From positions 50,870 through 114,869 of the forward strand of contig JAEWSD010000210.1 of NCBI GenBank assembly GCA_023398615.1: a stretch of 64,000 bases of DNA. Reading direction: 5' to 3'. The translations under genes and the position numbers were made by a program. This document shows, piece after piece, positions 1 to 9,138 of this stretch. The stretch's first letter is position 1. Every line of letters starts with the position of its first letter. Below the pieces are notes generated by a model, which saw only the letters and a list, made by a program, of their open reading frames with translations, was not told the origin of the DNA and did not search any database. Source of the DNA: Bacillota bacterium. Lineage in GTDB: Bacteria; Bacillota; Clostridia; Lachnospirales; Lachnospiraceae.

Positions 1-2
1 AT

Positions 3-794
3 TTCAACAGGCTGGGGCTTTTCCGGAAGACAGGTATTGACCTGCCGGGCGAAGCAAGATCCATCATGCATAAGGCTGAAAATGTCGGAGCGGTGGAATT
101 GGCGACAATTTCCTTCGGACAGTCCTTTCAGATTACACCTTTGCAGCTCTTAACCGCGGCAAGCGCAGTGGTTAACGGAGGAAGGATTGTTACCCCGCAT
201 TTTGGTGTCGAGATCCGGAATCCTGACGGGACCATAGTAAAAACGATTCAATATCCCGGTGAAACCGGTGTGATATCAAAGGAAACCTCTGAGACAATGA
301 AAGCGCTTCTGGAAGCAGTAGTGGCGGACGGTACCGGTAAGAGGGCATACTTACCCGGCTTTAAGGTCGGCGGGAAAACGGCAACTTCCGAAAAGCTGCC
401 GAGAAGCAGCAACAAATACATATCGTCCTTTCTCGGATTTGCACCTGCCGATGATCCTCAGGTAATTGCGGTTGTCCTGATTGATGAGCCGGTAGGGATC
501 TATTACGGCGGAACCATTGCGGCACCGGTGGTCGCAGAGGTATTCGACAACATACTGCCTTACATGGGCATTGAGGAGAAGTATACGGAGGCTGAGATGG
601 AGACCTATCATATAGGAACCCTCGAAACACCTAATTTCGTCGGTATGGATATAAAAGAAGTAAAGAAACTGCTGAAGGCAAATGATTTCGGAGAGATCTA
701 TTATCTGGGTGAAGGGGATACCGTAACCGAACAGTTCCCTTTGGCCGGCGAGATGGTCGATCGAAATAGTGACTTGATTCTATACCTGGAATAG
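3..794 (+). CDS. spoVD: SpoVD/FtsI-type class B penicillin-binding protein, C-terminal part (5' end outside window)
   Basis: Class B PBPs are membrane-anchored D,D-transpeptidases that cross-link septal or spore-cortex peptidoglycan. The reading frame is open from base 3, so the N-terminus and the SxxK and SxN motifs lie mostly upstream; 263 residues are visible. The start reads FNRLGLFRKTGIDLPGE, typical of the transpeptidase domain, followed by ATISFGQSFQITPLQLL. One PASTA domain closes the protein (last ~60 residues, TPNFVGMDIKEVKKLL...), as in SpoVD and PBP2x-type proteins. The third active-site motif, normally K-T/S-G, reads K-T-A here (375-383). It is followed 63 bases later by mraY, as expected for the last PBP gene of a dcw cluster. 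SpoVD versus vegetative FtsI cannot be separated from this fragment. Confidence 0.9.
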   Translation, partial: FNRLGLFRKTGIDLPGEARSIMHKAENVGAVELATISFGQSFQITPLQLLTAASAVVNGGRIVTPHFGVEIRNPDGTIVKTIQYPGETGVISKETSETMKALLEAVVADGTGKRAYLPGFKVGGKTATSEKLPRSSNKYISSFLGFAPADDPQVIAVVLIDEPVGIYYGGTIAAPVVAEVFDNILPYMGIEEKYTEAEMETYHIGTLETPNFVGMDIKEVKKLLKANDFGEIYYLGEGDTVTEQFPLAGEMVDRNSDLILYLE

Positions 795-857
795 CATATA
801 ATATTGTTTGGTTTTACGGAAGAATTTATATGAGGATTCACTTGGGAGGAAAGAAAC

Positions 858-1826
858 ATGGATTTTAAAATATTAATGCCGGTTTTGATATCATTTGCTG
901 TTAGCGTAATACTTTGCCCGGTCATGATACCGTTTTTGAAGAAGCTTAAGTTTGGGCAGTTTGTACGTGATGACGGGCCGGAAAGTCACCTGAAGAAAAC
1001 CGGTACACCGACAATGGGCGGAATTATCATTTTATTAAGCATTATTCTTACTTCCCTGTTATATATCGGAAAGAATCAGGATATCATTCCTGTGTTGTTT
1101 GCGACGGCCGGCTTCGGTCTGATCGGTTTCATGGACGATTACATAAAGGTGGTCATGAAACGGTCCCTGGGACTAAAAGCCTGGCAGAAGCTGATAGGAC
1201 AGATTCTTGTAACTGCAATCTTTGGTTACTATCTTGTGAACTATACGGATGTGGGCACCTCCGTTTTAATCCCCTTTACCGGCGGGTTTGCGGACGGAGT
1301 CTATTGGGATACCTCGTTCCTGTTTGTTCCGATGCTGTTTATGGTAGTACTCGGAACGGTTAACGGAGCCAACTTTACGGACGGACTGGATGGCCTGGCA
1401 ACAAGTGTCACCTTGTTGATAGCTACCTTCTTTTCTGTGGTGGCAATCGGCACCGGAAGCGGGATATCTCCGATAACCTGTGCGGTGGCGGGAAGCCTTT
1501 TAGGTTTCCTGGTATTTAATATTTATCCGGCCAGAGTATTCATGGGGGATACGGGCTCGTTAGCCTTGGGCGGTTTCGTGGTTGCTTCCGCCTATATGCT
1601 CCGTATGCCGTTCTTCATACTGATTGTCGGATTGATTTACCTGGTAGAAGTACTGTCTGTTATGATCCAGGTCGGCTATTTTAAGCTGTCGGGCGGTAAA
1701 AGGGTTTTTAAGATGGCTCCGATCCATCATCATTTTGAACTGAGCGGCTGGCCGGAAACAAGGGTAGTTGCAGTATTTTCAATAATAACCGCGGTGCTTT
1801 GTCTGGTTGCGTTGATGGGCATATAG
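858..1826 (+). CDS. mraY: Phospho-N-acetylmuramoyl-pentapeptide-transferase
   Basis: MraY transfers phospho-MurNAc-pentapeptide from UDP to undecaprenyl phosphate, giving lipid I on the inner face of the membrane. The 322-residue length is normal. Family motifs are plain: TPTMGGI near residue 50, GFMDDYIKV near 90, the catalytic-loop NFTDGLDGLA near 175, the Mg-binding stretch FMGDTGSLALGG near 230, and the C-terminal APIHHHFELSGW histidine loop. About ten hydrophobic segments fit the ten-helix topology. The ATG follows GGGAGGA. It sits between the PBP gene and murD, the canonical dcw order. Confidence 0.98.
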   Translation: MDFKILMPVLISFAVSVILCPVMIPFLKKLKFGQFVRDDGPESHLKKTGTPTMGGIIILLSIILTSLLYIGKNQDIIPVLFATAGFGLIGFMDDYIKVVMKRSLGLKAWQKLIGQILVTAIFGYYLVNYTDVGTSVLIPFTGGFADGVYWDTSFLFVPMLFMVVLGTVNGANFTDGLDGLATSVTLLIATFFSVVAIGTGSGISPITCAVAGSLLGFLVFNIYPARVFMGDTGSLALGGFVVASAYMLRMPFFILIVGLIYLVEVLSVMIQVGYFKLSGGKRVFKMAPIHHHFELSGWPETRVVAVFSIITAVLCLVALMGI

Positions 1827-1863
1827 ATTCGGATGAAAATGTAGAAAGGCACAGGTAAAGGAT

Positions 1864-3228
1864 ATGGGATTGGAACACAAGAGGGTTTTAGTATTCGGCA
1901 CCGGTATCAGTGGTATTGCTGCAGCAAAGCTGCTGCATCAGGTGGCGGCGGATATCATTCTTTATGACGGAAACGAGGCTCTGGAGGAAAAAGATATCCG
2001 GGCGAAATTGCCGGGAGATTTTAAAGGAAGTATCCGGCTTGGAAGCCTCCCGGAAGAAATCATCGGAACTCTTGACCTGACGGTCTTAAGTCCCGGAGTA
2101 CCGACCGATTTGGATATTGTAAATAAGCTAAGGGACAATCAGATACCCATTTGGGGCGAGATAGAACTGGCTTACTGCTTCTCGAAAGGAAAAATTGCCG
2201 CAATTACCGGAACAAACGGCAAGACAACTACGACAACCTTAGTCGGTGAGATCATGAAAACCTTTTATGACAGCGTATTTGTGGTGGGCAATATCGGGGT
2301 CCCCTATACAGGGACGGTTCTTGAAACTTCGGAGGAATCCGTTACCGTAGCGGAGATGAGCAGCTTCCAGTTGGAAACGATCCATTCCTTTAAGCCGGAT
2401 GTCAGTGCAATACTAAACATTACGCCGGATCATTTAAACCGTCATCATACTATGGAGAACTATATTGCGGCAAAAGTCAATATAACCCGTAACCAGGGCA
2501 AGGATGACGTATGTGTTCTGAACTATGAGGATACCGTGTTAAGGGAGATCGGAGGCAAGCTGGCGGCAAAGGTATTTTACTTCAGCAGTCTGCATAAGCT
2601 TGAAGAGGGCATCTATCTGGATGAGGATAGGATCATTTACAGAAATGAACATGAAAAGACTTTGATCTGCAGTATAGAAGAATTAAATATATTCGGCAGG
2701 CACAGCTACGAAAACGTAATGGCTGCCGTTGCAATGGCTATTTCTCTTAAAGTGCCTTTGGACTGTATCCGAAAGGCAGTCACAAGCTTTGTGGCGGTGG
2801 AACACCGGATAGAATTTGTAACCACCAAGAATGGCGTAAAATATTATAATGACTCGAAAGGTACAAACCCGGATGCCTCGATGAAGGCCATCGAATCCAT
2901 GCCGACTCCTACCCTGTTAATAGCGGGAGGCTATGATAAGGGCTCAGAATATGATGAGTGGCTTGAAGCGTTCGGAGGCAAAATCAGATGCCTGGTTCTG
3001 CTTGGACAGACGCGGGAGAAAATTGCTGCTGCTGCAAGACGGCATGGCTTTGAAAATATTATTATGGCAGACAGCTTATCGGAAGCGGTAGAAGTATGCG
3101 CCGCAAAGGCAAACCGCGGTGATTCCGTACTGTTGTCGCCTGCCTGTGCCAGCTGGGGCATGTTCAAAAATTATGAAGAACGCGGAAGATTATTCAAGGA
3201 ATATGTTAGAAATCTAGAGGACAATTAA
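1864..3228 (+). CDS. murD: UDP-N-acetylmuramoyl-L-alanine--D-glutamate ligase
   Basis: MurD is the cytoplasmic Mur ligase that adds D-Glu to UDP-MurNAc-L-Ala using ATP. The 454-residue protein has the N-terminal Rossmann-like UDP-binding domain (VLVFGTGISGIAAAKLL), the ATPase P-loop ITGTNGKTTTT near residue 117, the conserved NITPDHLNRH segment near 187 and the C-terminal ligase domain beginning around VEHRIEFV and YYNDSKGTNPDA. The start ATG lies 37 bases after mraY with a weak AAAGG site upstream. ftsW follows after 14 bases, so the genes are almost certainly cotranscribed. Confidence 0.98.
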   Translation: MGLEHKRVLVFGTGISGIAAAKLLHQVAADIILYDGNEALEEKDIRAKLPGDFKGSIRLGSLPEEIIGTLDLTVLSPGVPTDLDIVNKLRDNQIPIWGEIELAYCFSKGKIAAITGTNGKTTTTTLVGEIMKTFYDSVFVVGNIGVPYTGTVLETSEESVTVAEMSSFQLETIHSFKPDVSAILNITPDHLNRHHTMENYIAAKVNITRNQGKDDVCVLNYEDTVLREIGGKLAAKVFYFSSLHKLEEGIYLDEDRIIYRNEHEKTLICSIEELNIFGRHSYENVMAAVAMAISLKVPLDCIRKAVTSFVAVEHRIEFVTTKNGVKYYNDSKGTNPDASMKAIESMPTPTLLIAGGYDKGSEYDEWLEAFGGKIRCLVLLGQTREKIAAAARRHGFENIIMADSLSEAVEVCAAKANRGDSVLLSPACASWGMFKNYEERGRLFKEYVRNLEDN

Positions 3229-3242
3229 GGTGGGGACATTTC

Positions 3243-4388
3243 ATGGCGAGAGCAGACAGGGAACAGGAGAAAACCAGAAAACTTCATAGCTATTACGATT
3301 ACAGCTTACTGTTCTTAACACTCTTTTTGGTTTGTTTCGGACTGGTAATGATCTATAGCACCAGCTCGTACAACGCAAGCAGAGATATCGGCAATCCCGC
3401 CTATTACCTGGAGAAACAAGCTGCTTCCGCGCTCCTTGGCATCGTGGTCATGTTAATTGTTTCAAAGATTGATTACCGTATCTATATCAATAAATTTCCG
3501 GTAATTAAGATCCGGCCGGTTTTTTTGCTCTATCTGCTTTGCATCGCATTGCAGATCTGCGTACTGATATTCGGAAAAGAAATAAACGGCTCGAAGCGGT
3601 GGATCGATCTGGGGCCTCTGGGAGGTTTTCAGCCGTCGGAGCTGTCAAAGATAGCCGTTATCATGTTTACGGCCTACATAGTAAATATAGCCCCCAGACG
3701 TTTGGATAAATTCCGAGGTTTTATCAGAGTTGCAGTTTTTATAGCTCCCCTTATCGTACTGGTACTGATACCCAACTTCAGCACCGCGCTGATTATGGCG
3801 GCTGTCCTTATCGGCATTTGCTTTGTCGCAAGCAGGAAAAAGTTATATTTCATTGTTTCCGCGCTCTTTGGCGCTGCCATAGGTGCCGCTTTCATATTCG
3901 GGGTCAGCTACCGCAGCGAGAGGATTGATGTATGGCTTAACGTGGAAACCCATCCGAAGGGGTACCAGATATTACAGGGTCTCTATGCGATTGCTTCCGG
4001 CGGTGTTTTTGGAAAAGGCCTCGGGGAAAGCATGCAGAAATTAGGGTTTATACCGGAATCACATAATGATATGATATTCTCGGTTATTTGTGAGGAATTG
4101 GGGCTGTTCGGTGCGGTTGCCGTAATCCTGCTGTTCGTTTTAATGATATGGAGACTGTTTGTGATTGCGATTAACGCGCCGGACCTGTATGGTGGGTTGA
4201 TTGCCACAGGTGTTCTGGCACATTTGTCGGTGCAGGTGCTGCTTAACATAGCAGTGGTAACCAATACGATCCCTTCCACCGGCATTCCGCTGCCTTTCAT
4301 CAGCTATGGAGGCAGTTCACTTGTGGTTTTGCTTTTTGAGATGGGAATTGCACTAAGTGTTTCCAACCAGATTAAATATGAAAGATAG
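3243..4388 (+). CDS. ftsW: FtsW/SpoVE-type SEDS peptidoglycan polymerase
   Basis: SEDS proteins are integral-membrane glycosyltransferases that polymerise lipid II and pair with a class B PBP. The 381 residues show about ten hydrophobic segments. SEDS landmarks are visible: GSKRWIDLGPLGGFQPSELSK near residue 115-135, HNDMIFSVICEELG near 275 (conserved His/Glu of the family), and IPSTGIPLPFISYGGSSL near 340. The ATG is preceded by AAGGTGGGG. Position after murD matches ftsW or its sporulation paralogue spoVE; with a SpoVD-like PBP at the head of the cluster either role is possible. Confidence 0.95.
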   Translation: MARADREQEKTRKLHSYYDYSLLFLTLFLVCFGLVMIYSTSSYNASRDIGNPAYYLEKQAASALLGIVVMLIVSKIDYRIYINKFPVIKIRPVFLLYLLCIALQICVLIFGKEINGSKRWIDLGPLGGFQPSELSKIAVIMFTAYIVNIAPRRLDKFRGFIRVAVFIAPLIVLVLIPNFSTALIMAAVLIGICFVASRKKLYFIVSALFGAAIGAAFIFGVSYRSERIDVWLNVETHPKGYQILQGLYAIASGGVFGKGLGESMQKLGFIPESHNDMIFSVICEELGLFGAVAVILLFVLMIWRLFVIAINAPDLYGGLIATGVLAHLSVQVLLNIAVVTNTIPSTGIPLPFISYGGSSLVVLLFEMGIALSVSNQIKYER

Positions 4389-4437
4389 GTATAAGCTTTT
4401 GCCAAATCAGCTACAGGCACAAAACAAAGAATATGTC

Positions 4438-4454
4438 ATATAGTATTACTATAT
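4438..4454. repeat. 17-bp perfect palindrome just upstream of murA
   Basis: ATATAGTA-T-TACTATAT is a perfect odd palindrome lying 12 bases before the murA Shine-Dalgarno, in the 87-base gap after ftsW. It could be an operator or a small mRNA hairpin near the ribosome binding site, or a chance product of AT-rich DNA. No known regulator is recognised. Confidence 0.4.
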
Positions 4455-4475
4455 TCAAGTTTCTTGAGGTGCACC

Positions 4476-5729
4476 ATGGCATATTTAGAAATTGCTGGAG
4501 GAAAGCAGCTGATTGGAGAAGTTAACATACAAGGTTCAAAAAATGCAGTACTACCAATTTTGGCAGCAACCGTATTAATAAATGGAATTGCAAAGATAAA
4601 TAAATGCCCCAAAATATTGGATGTTTACCACATGATTAAAATTTTGGAGGCAATCGGTTGTGTTGTGGTATGGGAAGGTTCCTCCCTTATTGTTGATACC
4701 ACAAAGCTTAATACATCGACGGTACCGGAAAAGCTGGTAAAGAAAATGAGGTCTTCCATTATTTTAATGGGTGCTTTGTTAGGCCGGACACATACCGTAA
4801 CCATAACTTATCCCGGAGGCTGTACAATAGGTGCAAGACCGATTGACTATCATTTAAATGCTTTTCGAAAAATGAATATCTCATTGGATGAAAAGGATGG
4901 ACAAATTTATTGTACAACTGCCGGCATTAAGGGAACCGATATCTTTTTGGAATTCCCGAGCGTTGGTGCTACGGAAAATACGATACTTGCGGCAGTTCTG
5001 GCATCCGGCAGAACAAGGATACTGAATGCGGCCAGAGAACCTGAAATCATTGAATTATGTAAATTCCTGAATACGGCAGGAGCCGAAATCGCAGGGGCCG
5101 GGACGGATAAGATCGAGATCGAAGGAGTCGATTCCTTATTTAATGTGGAATATACGACAAATTCCGATAGGATAGTGGCGGGCACCTATTTGGCCGCGGT
5201 AGCAGGAACCGGAGGAGAAGCCGTATTAAAAGGAATCGGATGCGGGTATCTGCAAAGTGTAATCCAGATTTTACGGGAAATGGGCTGTCATATCATATGC
5301 GGGGAAGATTACATTATCATATCCTCCTCGGGAGAATTAAAAGCGGTGCCGTTTATCCGGACAATGCCATATCCGGGATTTCCGACGGATATGCAGTCGC
5401 AGATCATGTCCGTGCTGATGAAGGCTTCCGGAACCAGCAAAATTGCGGAGGAAATATTTGAGGGCAGATATCAGAATGTTCCGGAGCAGATGAAATTCGG
5501 AGCCGATATCCGGATCAACGGAAGAGAAGCAGTCGTTAACGGGGTATCAAAATTGCAGGGATGTGAAGTCTGTGCCAGTGAATTACGGGGTGGTGCCGCC
5601 CTTGTTATCTCCGGATTAATGGCCGAAGGGAAAACGATAATATATAACCCTAATTTTATTGAAAGAGGATACGAAGATATCTGCAGGGATTTACAAAGTC
5701 TGAATGCGGATATCCGGTATATCTCCTGA
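4476..5729 (+). CDS. murA: UDP-N-acetylglucosamine 1-carboxyvinyltransferase
   Basis: MurA catalyses the first committed step of peptidoglycan synthesis, moving enolpyruvate from PEP to UDP-GlcNAc. The protein of 417 residues keeps the family pattern: GSKNAVLPILAA at the N-terminus (substrate-binding KN pair), the fosfomycin-target loop PGGCTIGARPID with catalytic Cys116, and PYPGFPTDMQSQ near residue 300. A TTG 12 bases upstream is in frame, but the ATG at 4476 is better placed behind GAGGTG and gives the usual MAYLEIAGG start. The Cys (not Asp) predicts fosfomycin sensitivity at the enzyme level. murA here occupies the place where murG or murB often sits in Bacillus. Confidence 0.97.
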   Translation: MAYLEIAGGKQLIGEVNIQGSKNAVLPILAATVLINGIAKINKCPKILDVYHMIKILEAIGCVVVWEGSSLIVDTTKLNTSTVPEKLVKKMRSSIILMGALLGRTHTVTITYPGGCTIGARPIDYHLNAFRKMNISLDEKDGQIYCTTAGIKGTDIFLEFPSVGATENTILAAVLASGRTRILNAAREPEIIELCKFLNTAGAEIAGAGTDKIEIEGVDSLFNVEYTTNSDRIVAGTYLAAVAGTGGEAVLKGIGCGYLQSVIQILREMGCHIICGEDYIIISSSGELKAVPFIRTMPYPGFPTDMQSQIMSVLMKASGTSKIAEEIFEGRYQNVPEQMKFGADIRINGREAVVNGVSKLQGCEVCASELRGGAALVISGLMAEGKTIIYNPNFIERGYEDICRDLQSLNADIRYIS

Positions 5730-5757
5730 CGGGACAAAAGCAGAAATAACGCCGGTT

Positions 5758-6525
5758 ATGGAAAGGCATGGGAAGAGTATGAGGGAAACGAGACAAAAAA
5801 ATCATAACAGCGGAATCCTTTCAAGCTTCGTCAAACTGATTACCTTTTGCCTCGTTCTTGTTATTCTTATATTAGTCCTGTTTATAAGCTGCAGACTTGA
5901 GAATATAACGGTGGTGGGAAGCAGTCATTATTCCGCGGAGGAGCTGGAAGACAAAGTTATCACAAAAAAGACGGATAGAAATGCGGTTTTGCTTTATCTG
6001 CGCTATAAATATGGTAACTTTGACAGCATTCCGTTCGTTGAGGATGTTGATATCGAGCTTGTAAACAGAAACTCTGTAAGAATTCATGTTTACGAAAAGA
6101 CGATAACCGGATGCATCGAATGTATGGGCAATTATATGTATTTTGATAAGGACGGTATTATCGTCGAAAGCTCCGATGAAAAATTGGACGGAGTTCCCTT
6201 TGTTACCGGGCTGGAATTTGACAAAATGGTTTTGTATGAGAAGCTTGTGGTTCAGAAGAAAACTTTATTTGACGTTATTCTTAACATTACTCAACTAATC
6301 AAAAAGTACGATTTGGAGATTGAAACGATACAATTTAATCTGGATTTGGAGGTAATATTATATTGCGGTGATGTAAAAGTTTTATTAGGAAAAAGGACAA
6401 CCTATGATGAACAGATTGCTGAACTTAAGAACCTGCTTCCAAGTGCAAAAGGCAAGAAAATAGTGCTGGATATGACAGATTTTGCATATGGAAAGGACAG
6501 GATTATAGCGAAACCTCTGGATTAA
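5758..6525 (+). CDS. divIB: FtsQ/DivIB-type cell division protein
   Basis: DivIB (FtsQ) is a single-pass membrane protein of the divisome that stabilises the FtsL/DivIC and PBP complex at the septum. Visible parts are a short basic cytoplasmic tail, one membrane helix (LITFCLVLVILILVLFI), then a POTRA domain starting ENITVVGSSHYSAEEL, and a beta domain with the typical VRIHVYEK and MYFDKDGIIVE strands. About 255 residues. The start is uncertain: ATG 5758, ATG 5779 (AAAGG 12 bases upstream) or ATG 5704 overlapping murA are all in frame; none has an ideal Shine-Dalgarno. Location before ftsZ supports the call. Confidence 0.9.
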   Translation: MERHGKSMRETRQKNHNSGILSSFVKLITFCLVLVILILVLFISCRLENITVVGSSHYSAEELEDKVITKKTDRNAVLLYLRYKYGNFDSIPFVEDVDIELVNRNSVRIHVYEKTITGCIECMGNYMYFDKDGIIVESSDEKLDGVPFVTGLEFDKMVLYEKLVVQKKTLFDVILNITQLIKKYDLEIETIQFNLDLEVILYCGDVKVLLGKRTTYDEQIAELKNLLPSAKGKKIVLDMTDFAYGKDRIIAKPLD

Positions 6526-6543
6526 AAAAATATTAATTTAGGG

Positions 6544-6572
6544 TTGATTATTTTTACAATAAAAGATATTAT
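6544..6572 (+). promoter_or_regulatory. Putative SigA-type promoter for ftsZ
   Basis: TTGATT (6544-6549), 17-base spacer, TATTAT (6567-6572) in the AT-rich 159-base gap before ftsZ. A further TATAAT at 6608 lacks a good -35. The gap suggests ftsZ has its own transcription start in addition to read-through from the dcw genes. Found by eye only. Confidence 0.4.
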
Positions 6573-6684
6573 ATAAGATAGAATAAATGAATAGACTGGA
6601 TTAATTGTATAATGATGTCGATAATTAGAATAATAAGTATTTAAAATAAGTGAAAAAGTTTAGTATAGTGAAGGAGGAAGTACC

Positions 6685-7908
6685 TTGCTTGAAATAAGGA
6701 CTAATGAAGCTGATTCAACTGCAAAAATACTTGTAATTGGAGTTGGCGGTGCAGGGAATAATGCTGTAAATAGAATGATAGAAGAAAATATTATTGGTGT
6801 GGATTTTATCTGCGTGAATACGGACAAGCAGCATTTAAAGACATGTAAAGCACCTCAATGCATACAGATAGGCGAGAAGCTGACCAAAGGGCTCGGAGCG
6901 GGTGCTCAGCCTGAGATCGGTGCACAGGCAGCGGAAGAAAGCAGGGAAGAGCTTACGGATGTTATCAAGGGTTCCGATATGGTGTTTGTAACCTGCGGCA
7001 TGGGAGGCGGAACCGGTACGGGTGCGGCCCCTGTGGTTGCGCAGATTGCAAAGGACATGGGTATCCTGACGGTCGGAATCGTAACCAAACCTTTCAAATT
7101 CGAAGCAAAAGCACGTATGAACAATGCGGTAAGCGGAATAGAGAAGTTAAAGGAGCATGTAGATACCTTAATCGTTATTCCGAATGATAAACTGTTAGAG
7201 ATCGTTGACAGAAGGACCACTATGCCGGATGCCTTAAGGAAAGCCGACGAGGTATTGCAGCAGGGCGTTCAGGGTATCACGGACCTGATCAATGTACCGG
7301 GCTTGATTAATCTGGATTTTGCCGATGTCCAGACCGTAATGAAGGATAAGGGTGTTGCCCATATCGGAATCGGTATCGGCAAAGGGGATGACAAGTGTAT
7401 CAATGCCGTTAACCAGGCAATTACAAGCCCGCTGTTGGAGACAACCATCAAAGGTGCTTCCCATGTCATCATCAATATATCCGGTGATATCAGCCTGATC
7501 GAAGCAAATGAAGCGGCAACTATGGTTCAGGAGCTTTCCGGCGATTCCGCCAATATTATATTTGGTGCGATGTATGATGATGCGACTCCGGACGAAGCTA
7601 CTATTACAGTCATTGCAACCGGACTGGATGACAGGAATGCGGGAGCGAAAGAAAGCTCAAAGGCGCCGGGATTCTTAAAACCGGCCACGCAAAGACCGGA
7701 TTACAGGTATCATAATCCTTTAAACAGTCCTTCCTACGAGAAAGCACAGGCACAGACCGCTGCGGCAAGCAGTACGGTCAATACGGCAAAACCTCCGACA
7801 CATACCAATAACGGACCCGCTGCTTCCGGCAGTACGATAAGCGGGAATTCGGAACCGGCAGGAATTAAGATTCCTGAATTTCTACAGAAGAACCGTAACC
7901 ATAAATAA
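6685..7908 (+). CDS. ftsZ: Cell division protein FtsZ
   Basis: FtsZ is the tubulin-like GTPase that forms the cytokinetic ring. The 407 residues contain the GTP-binding signature [13 protein letters not shown] (near residues 107-119), the N-terminal [15 protein letters not shown], the T7 synergy-loop region around NLDFADV, a Pro/Ala/Thr-rich linker, and the conserved C-terminal peptide [11 protein letters not shown] that docks FtsA/SepF. Translation starts at TTG: a strong AAGGAGG lies at 6671-6677, eight bases before it. No ftsA precedes it, so ring tethering presumably relies on SepF or an ftsA elsewhere. A terminator follows. Confidence 0.98.
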   Translation: MLEIRTNEADSTAKILVIGVGGAGNNAVNRMIEENIIGVDFICVNTDKQHLKTCKAPQCIQIGEKLTKGLGAGAQPEIGAQAAEESREELTDVIKGSDMVFVTCGMGGGTGTGAAPVVAQIAKDMGILTVGIVTKPFKFEAKARMNNAVSGIEKLKEHVDTLIVIPNDKLLEIVDRRTTMPDALRKADEVLQQGVQGITDLINVPGLINLDFADVQTVMKDKGVAHIGIGIGKGDDKCINAVNQAITSPLLETTIKGASHVIINISGDISLIEANEAATMVQELSGDSANIIFGAMYDDATPDEATITVIATGLDDRNAGAKESSKAPGFLKPATQRPDYRYHNPLNSPSYEKAQAQTAAASSTVNTAKPPTHTNNGPAASGSTISGNSEPAGIKIPEFLQKNRNHK

Positions 7909-7925
7909 TATTTCCATTTATAATA

Positions 7926-7967
7926 AGCAGTCAGGGAATTATTTTTAATTCGCCTGGCTGCTTTTTT
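7926..7967 (+). terminator. Rho-independent terminator after ftsZ
   Basis: AGCAGTCAGG pairs with CCTGGCTGCT (one T-G wobble) around an AT-rich loop and is followed by TTTTTT. It closes the dcw transcript before spoIIGA. Confidence 0.85.
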
Positions 7968-8080
7968 CACTAAACCTGACAAATTTTGTAAAAACAATAC
8001 AGGTACCGGAAGTATGGAGGGGGTTTAACATTTATTTTGTAGGTATGAGTAAATGAAAAAGACAAAATAATTACCAGAAA

Positions 8081-8113
8081 ATGACAAACTATATGGAACA
8101 AAAAAGTTATAAT
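8081..8113 (+). promoter_or_regulatory. Putative Spo0A-activated spoIIG promoter with long spacer
   Basis: ATGACA (8081-8086) and TATAAT (8108-8113) are separated by 21 bases. The B. subtilis spoIIG promoter is a known SigA promoter with an over-long spacer (22 bases) that needs Spo0A-P. Three heptamers one mismatch from the 0A box TGNCGAA lie nearby: TGACAAA at 7977 and 8082, AGACAAA at 8060. The architecture is suggestive; Spo0A binding is inference. Confidence 0.45.
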
Positions 8114-8151
8114 AGGTAAAGTAAATACAAGTTATGGAAGCGGGGGTGGAC

Positions 8152-9087
8152 TTGTACCTTGAAGTTTATATCGATGTAATTTTCCTTATTAATTTTATAA
8201 TGGATATCATATTACTTCTGATAGTAAAGAGAATATTGAAGTGTTCCGGTCGTTTCCTGCGAATACTTGGCGGAGCCGCAGCCGGAGCCGCAGGAGCCTG
8301 CATAATAGCTGTAGTCCCTTATCTTAACCGGTTGGTACAGTTCCTGTTTTCCTATTGTGCCGTATGCTTTGCAATGATTGTGATTGCATTTCGCCCCAAA
8401 GGTTTAAAGACGGGAATCAGGGCGGTCATTGTTCTTTACATATCCACCTTTTTTTTAGGCGGTATTATGAATTCACTTTATTACTATTCTAATCTTGGAT
8501 TCTATTTCAGAGAACTCGTGAACGGAAATATTTTTCGGGACCGGAATACAAAATATTATGTTTTTGCGGTGATAGCTGCTTTGGCATCTGTACCGATTTT
8601 CATACAAACCTTTTATATGTTCAGGAGAGGGGAAACAGAACTATTCCCATCAGAATTGTCATATAACGATAAAAGTGTGCGTTTAGTCGGACTGTTAGAT
8701 ACGGGCAACAGCTTACACGATCCGATATATGGTAAGCCGGTCCTTATTGCTGAATTTTCCGCCATAGAACCTCTGCTATCGGAATCTCAGGCAGGCAAAC
8801 TCCGTGAAATGATAGATATGGCGGAGGGCAGTCCCGGCATGGAACGAAAGAATTTTGACAGCAGCGCTTTAGATGATGATAGTGAAGAACCATTAAAGAT
8901 TATGATGGTGCCTTATCATTCCATTGGGAAAAAAAGCGGTTTGTTACCGGCAATCATTATGAACAGGGTCGTTGTATGGAGCGGGAAGGAGCCGGTTTGT
9001 AATGAAAGGGTTTTAACCGCTGTCAGTAGGAACATATTATCAGGTAAAGGTGAATATCAGATTATTTTACATAGGGATATCATGTAA
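8152..9087 (+). CDS. spoIIGA: Sporulation sigma-E factor processing peptidase SpoIIGA
   Basis: SpoIIGA is the membrane aspartic protease that cuts the pro-sequence off SigE in the mother cell. Five or so N-terminal membrane helices (VIFLINFIMDIILLLIV onward) precede a cytoplasmic protease domain with the catalytic LLDTGNSLHDPIYG motif. With the TTG start at 8152 the aspartate is residue 183, the same number as in B. subtilis, and GGGGGTGG sits just upstream; an in-frame ATG at 8134 has no Shine-Dalgarno and would add six residues. It is followed 51 bases later by sigE, the classic spoIIG pair. Confidence 0.95.
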   Translation: MYLEVYIDVIFLINFIMDIILLLIVKRILKCSGRFLRILGGAAAGAAGACIIAVVPYLNRLVQFLFSYCAVCFAMIVIAFRPKGLKTGIRAVIVLYISTFFLGGIMNSLYYYSNLGFYFRELVNGNIFRDRNTKYYVFAVIAALASVPIFIQTFYMFRRGETELFPSELSYNDKSVRLVGLLDTGNSLHDPIYGKPVLIAEFSAIEPLLSESQAGKLREMIDMAEGSPGMERKNFDSSALDDDSEEPLKIMMVPYHSIGKKSGLLPAIIMNRVVVWSGKEPVCNERVLTAVSRNILSGKGEYQIILHRDIM

Positions 9088-9138
9088 AAAAGAAATTTAG
9101 GTAATCAATTTCTTTTTAGAGGGAGGAATGAAAAGGAA

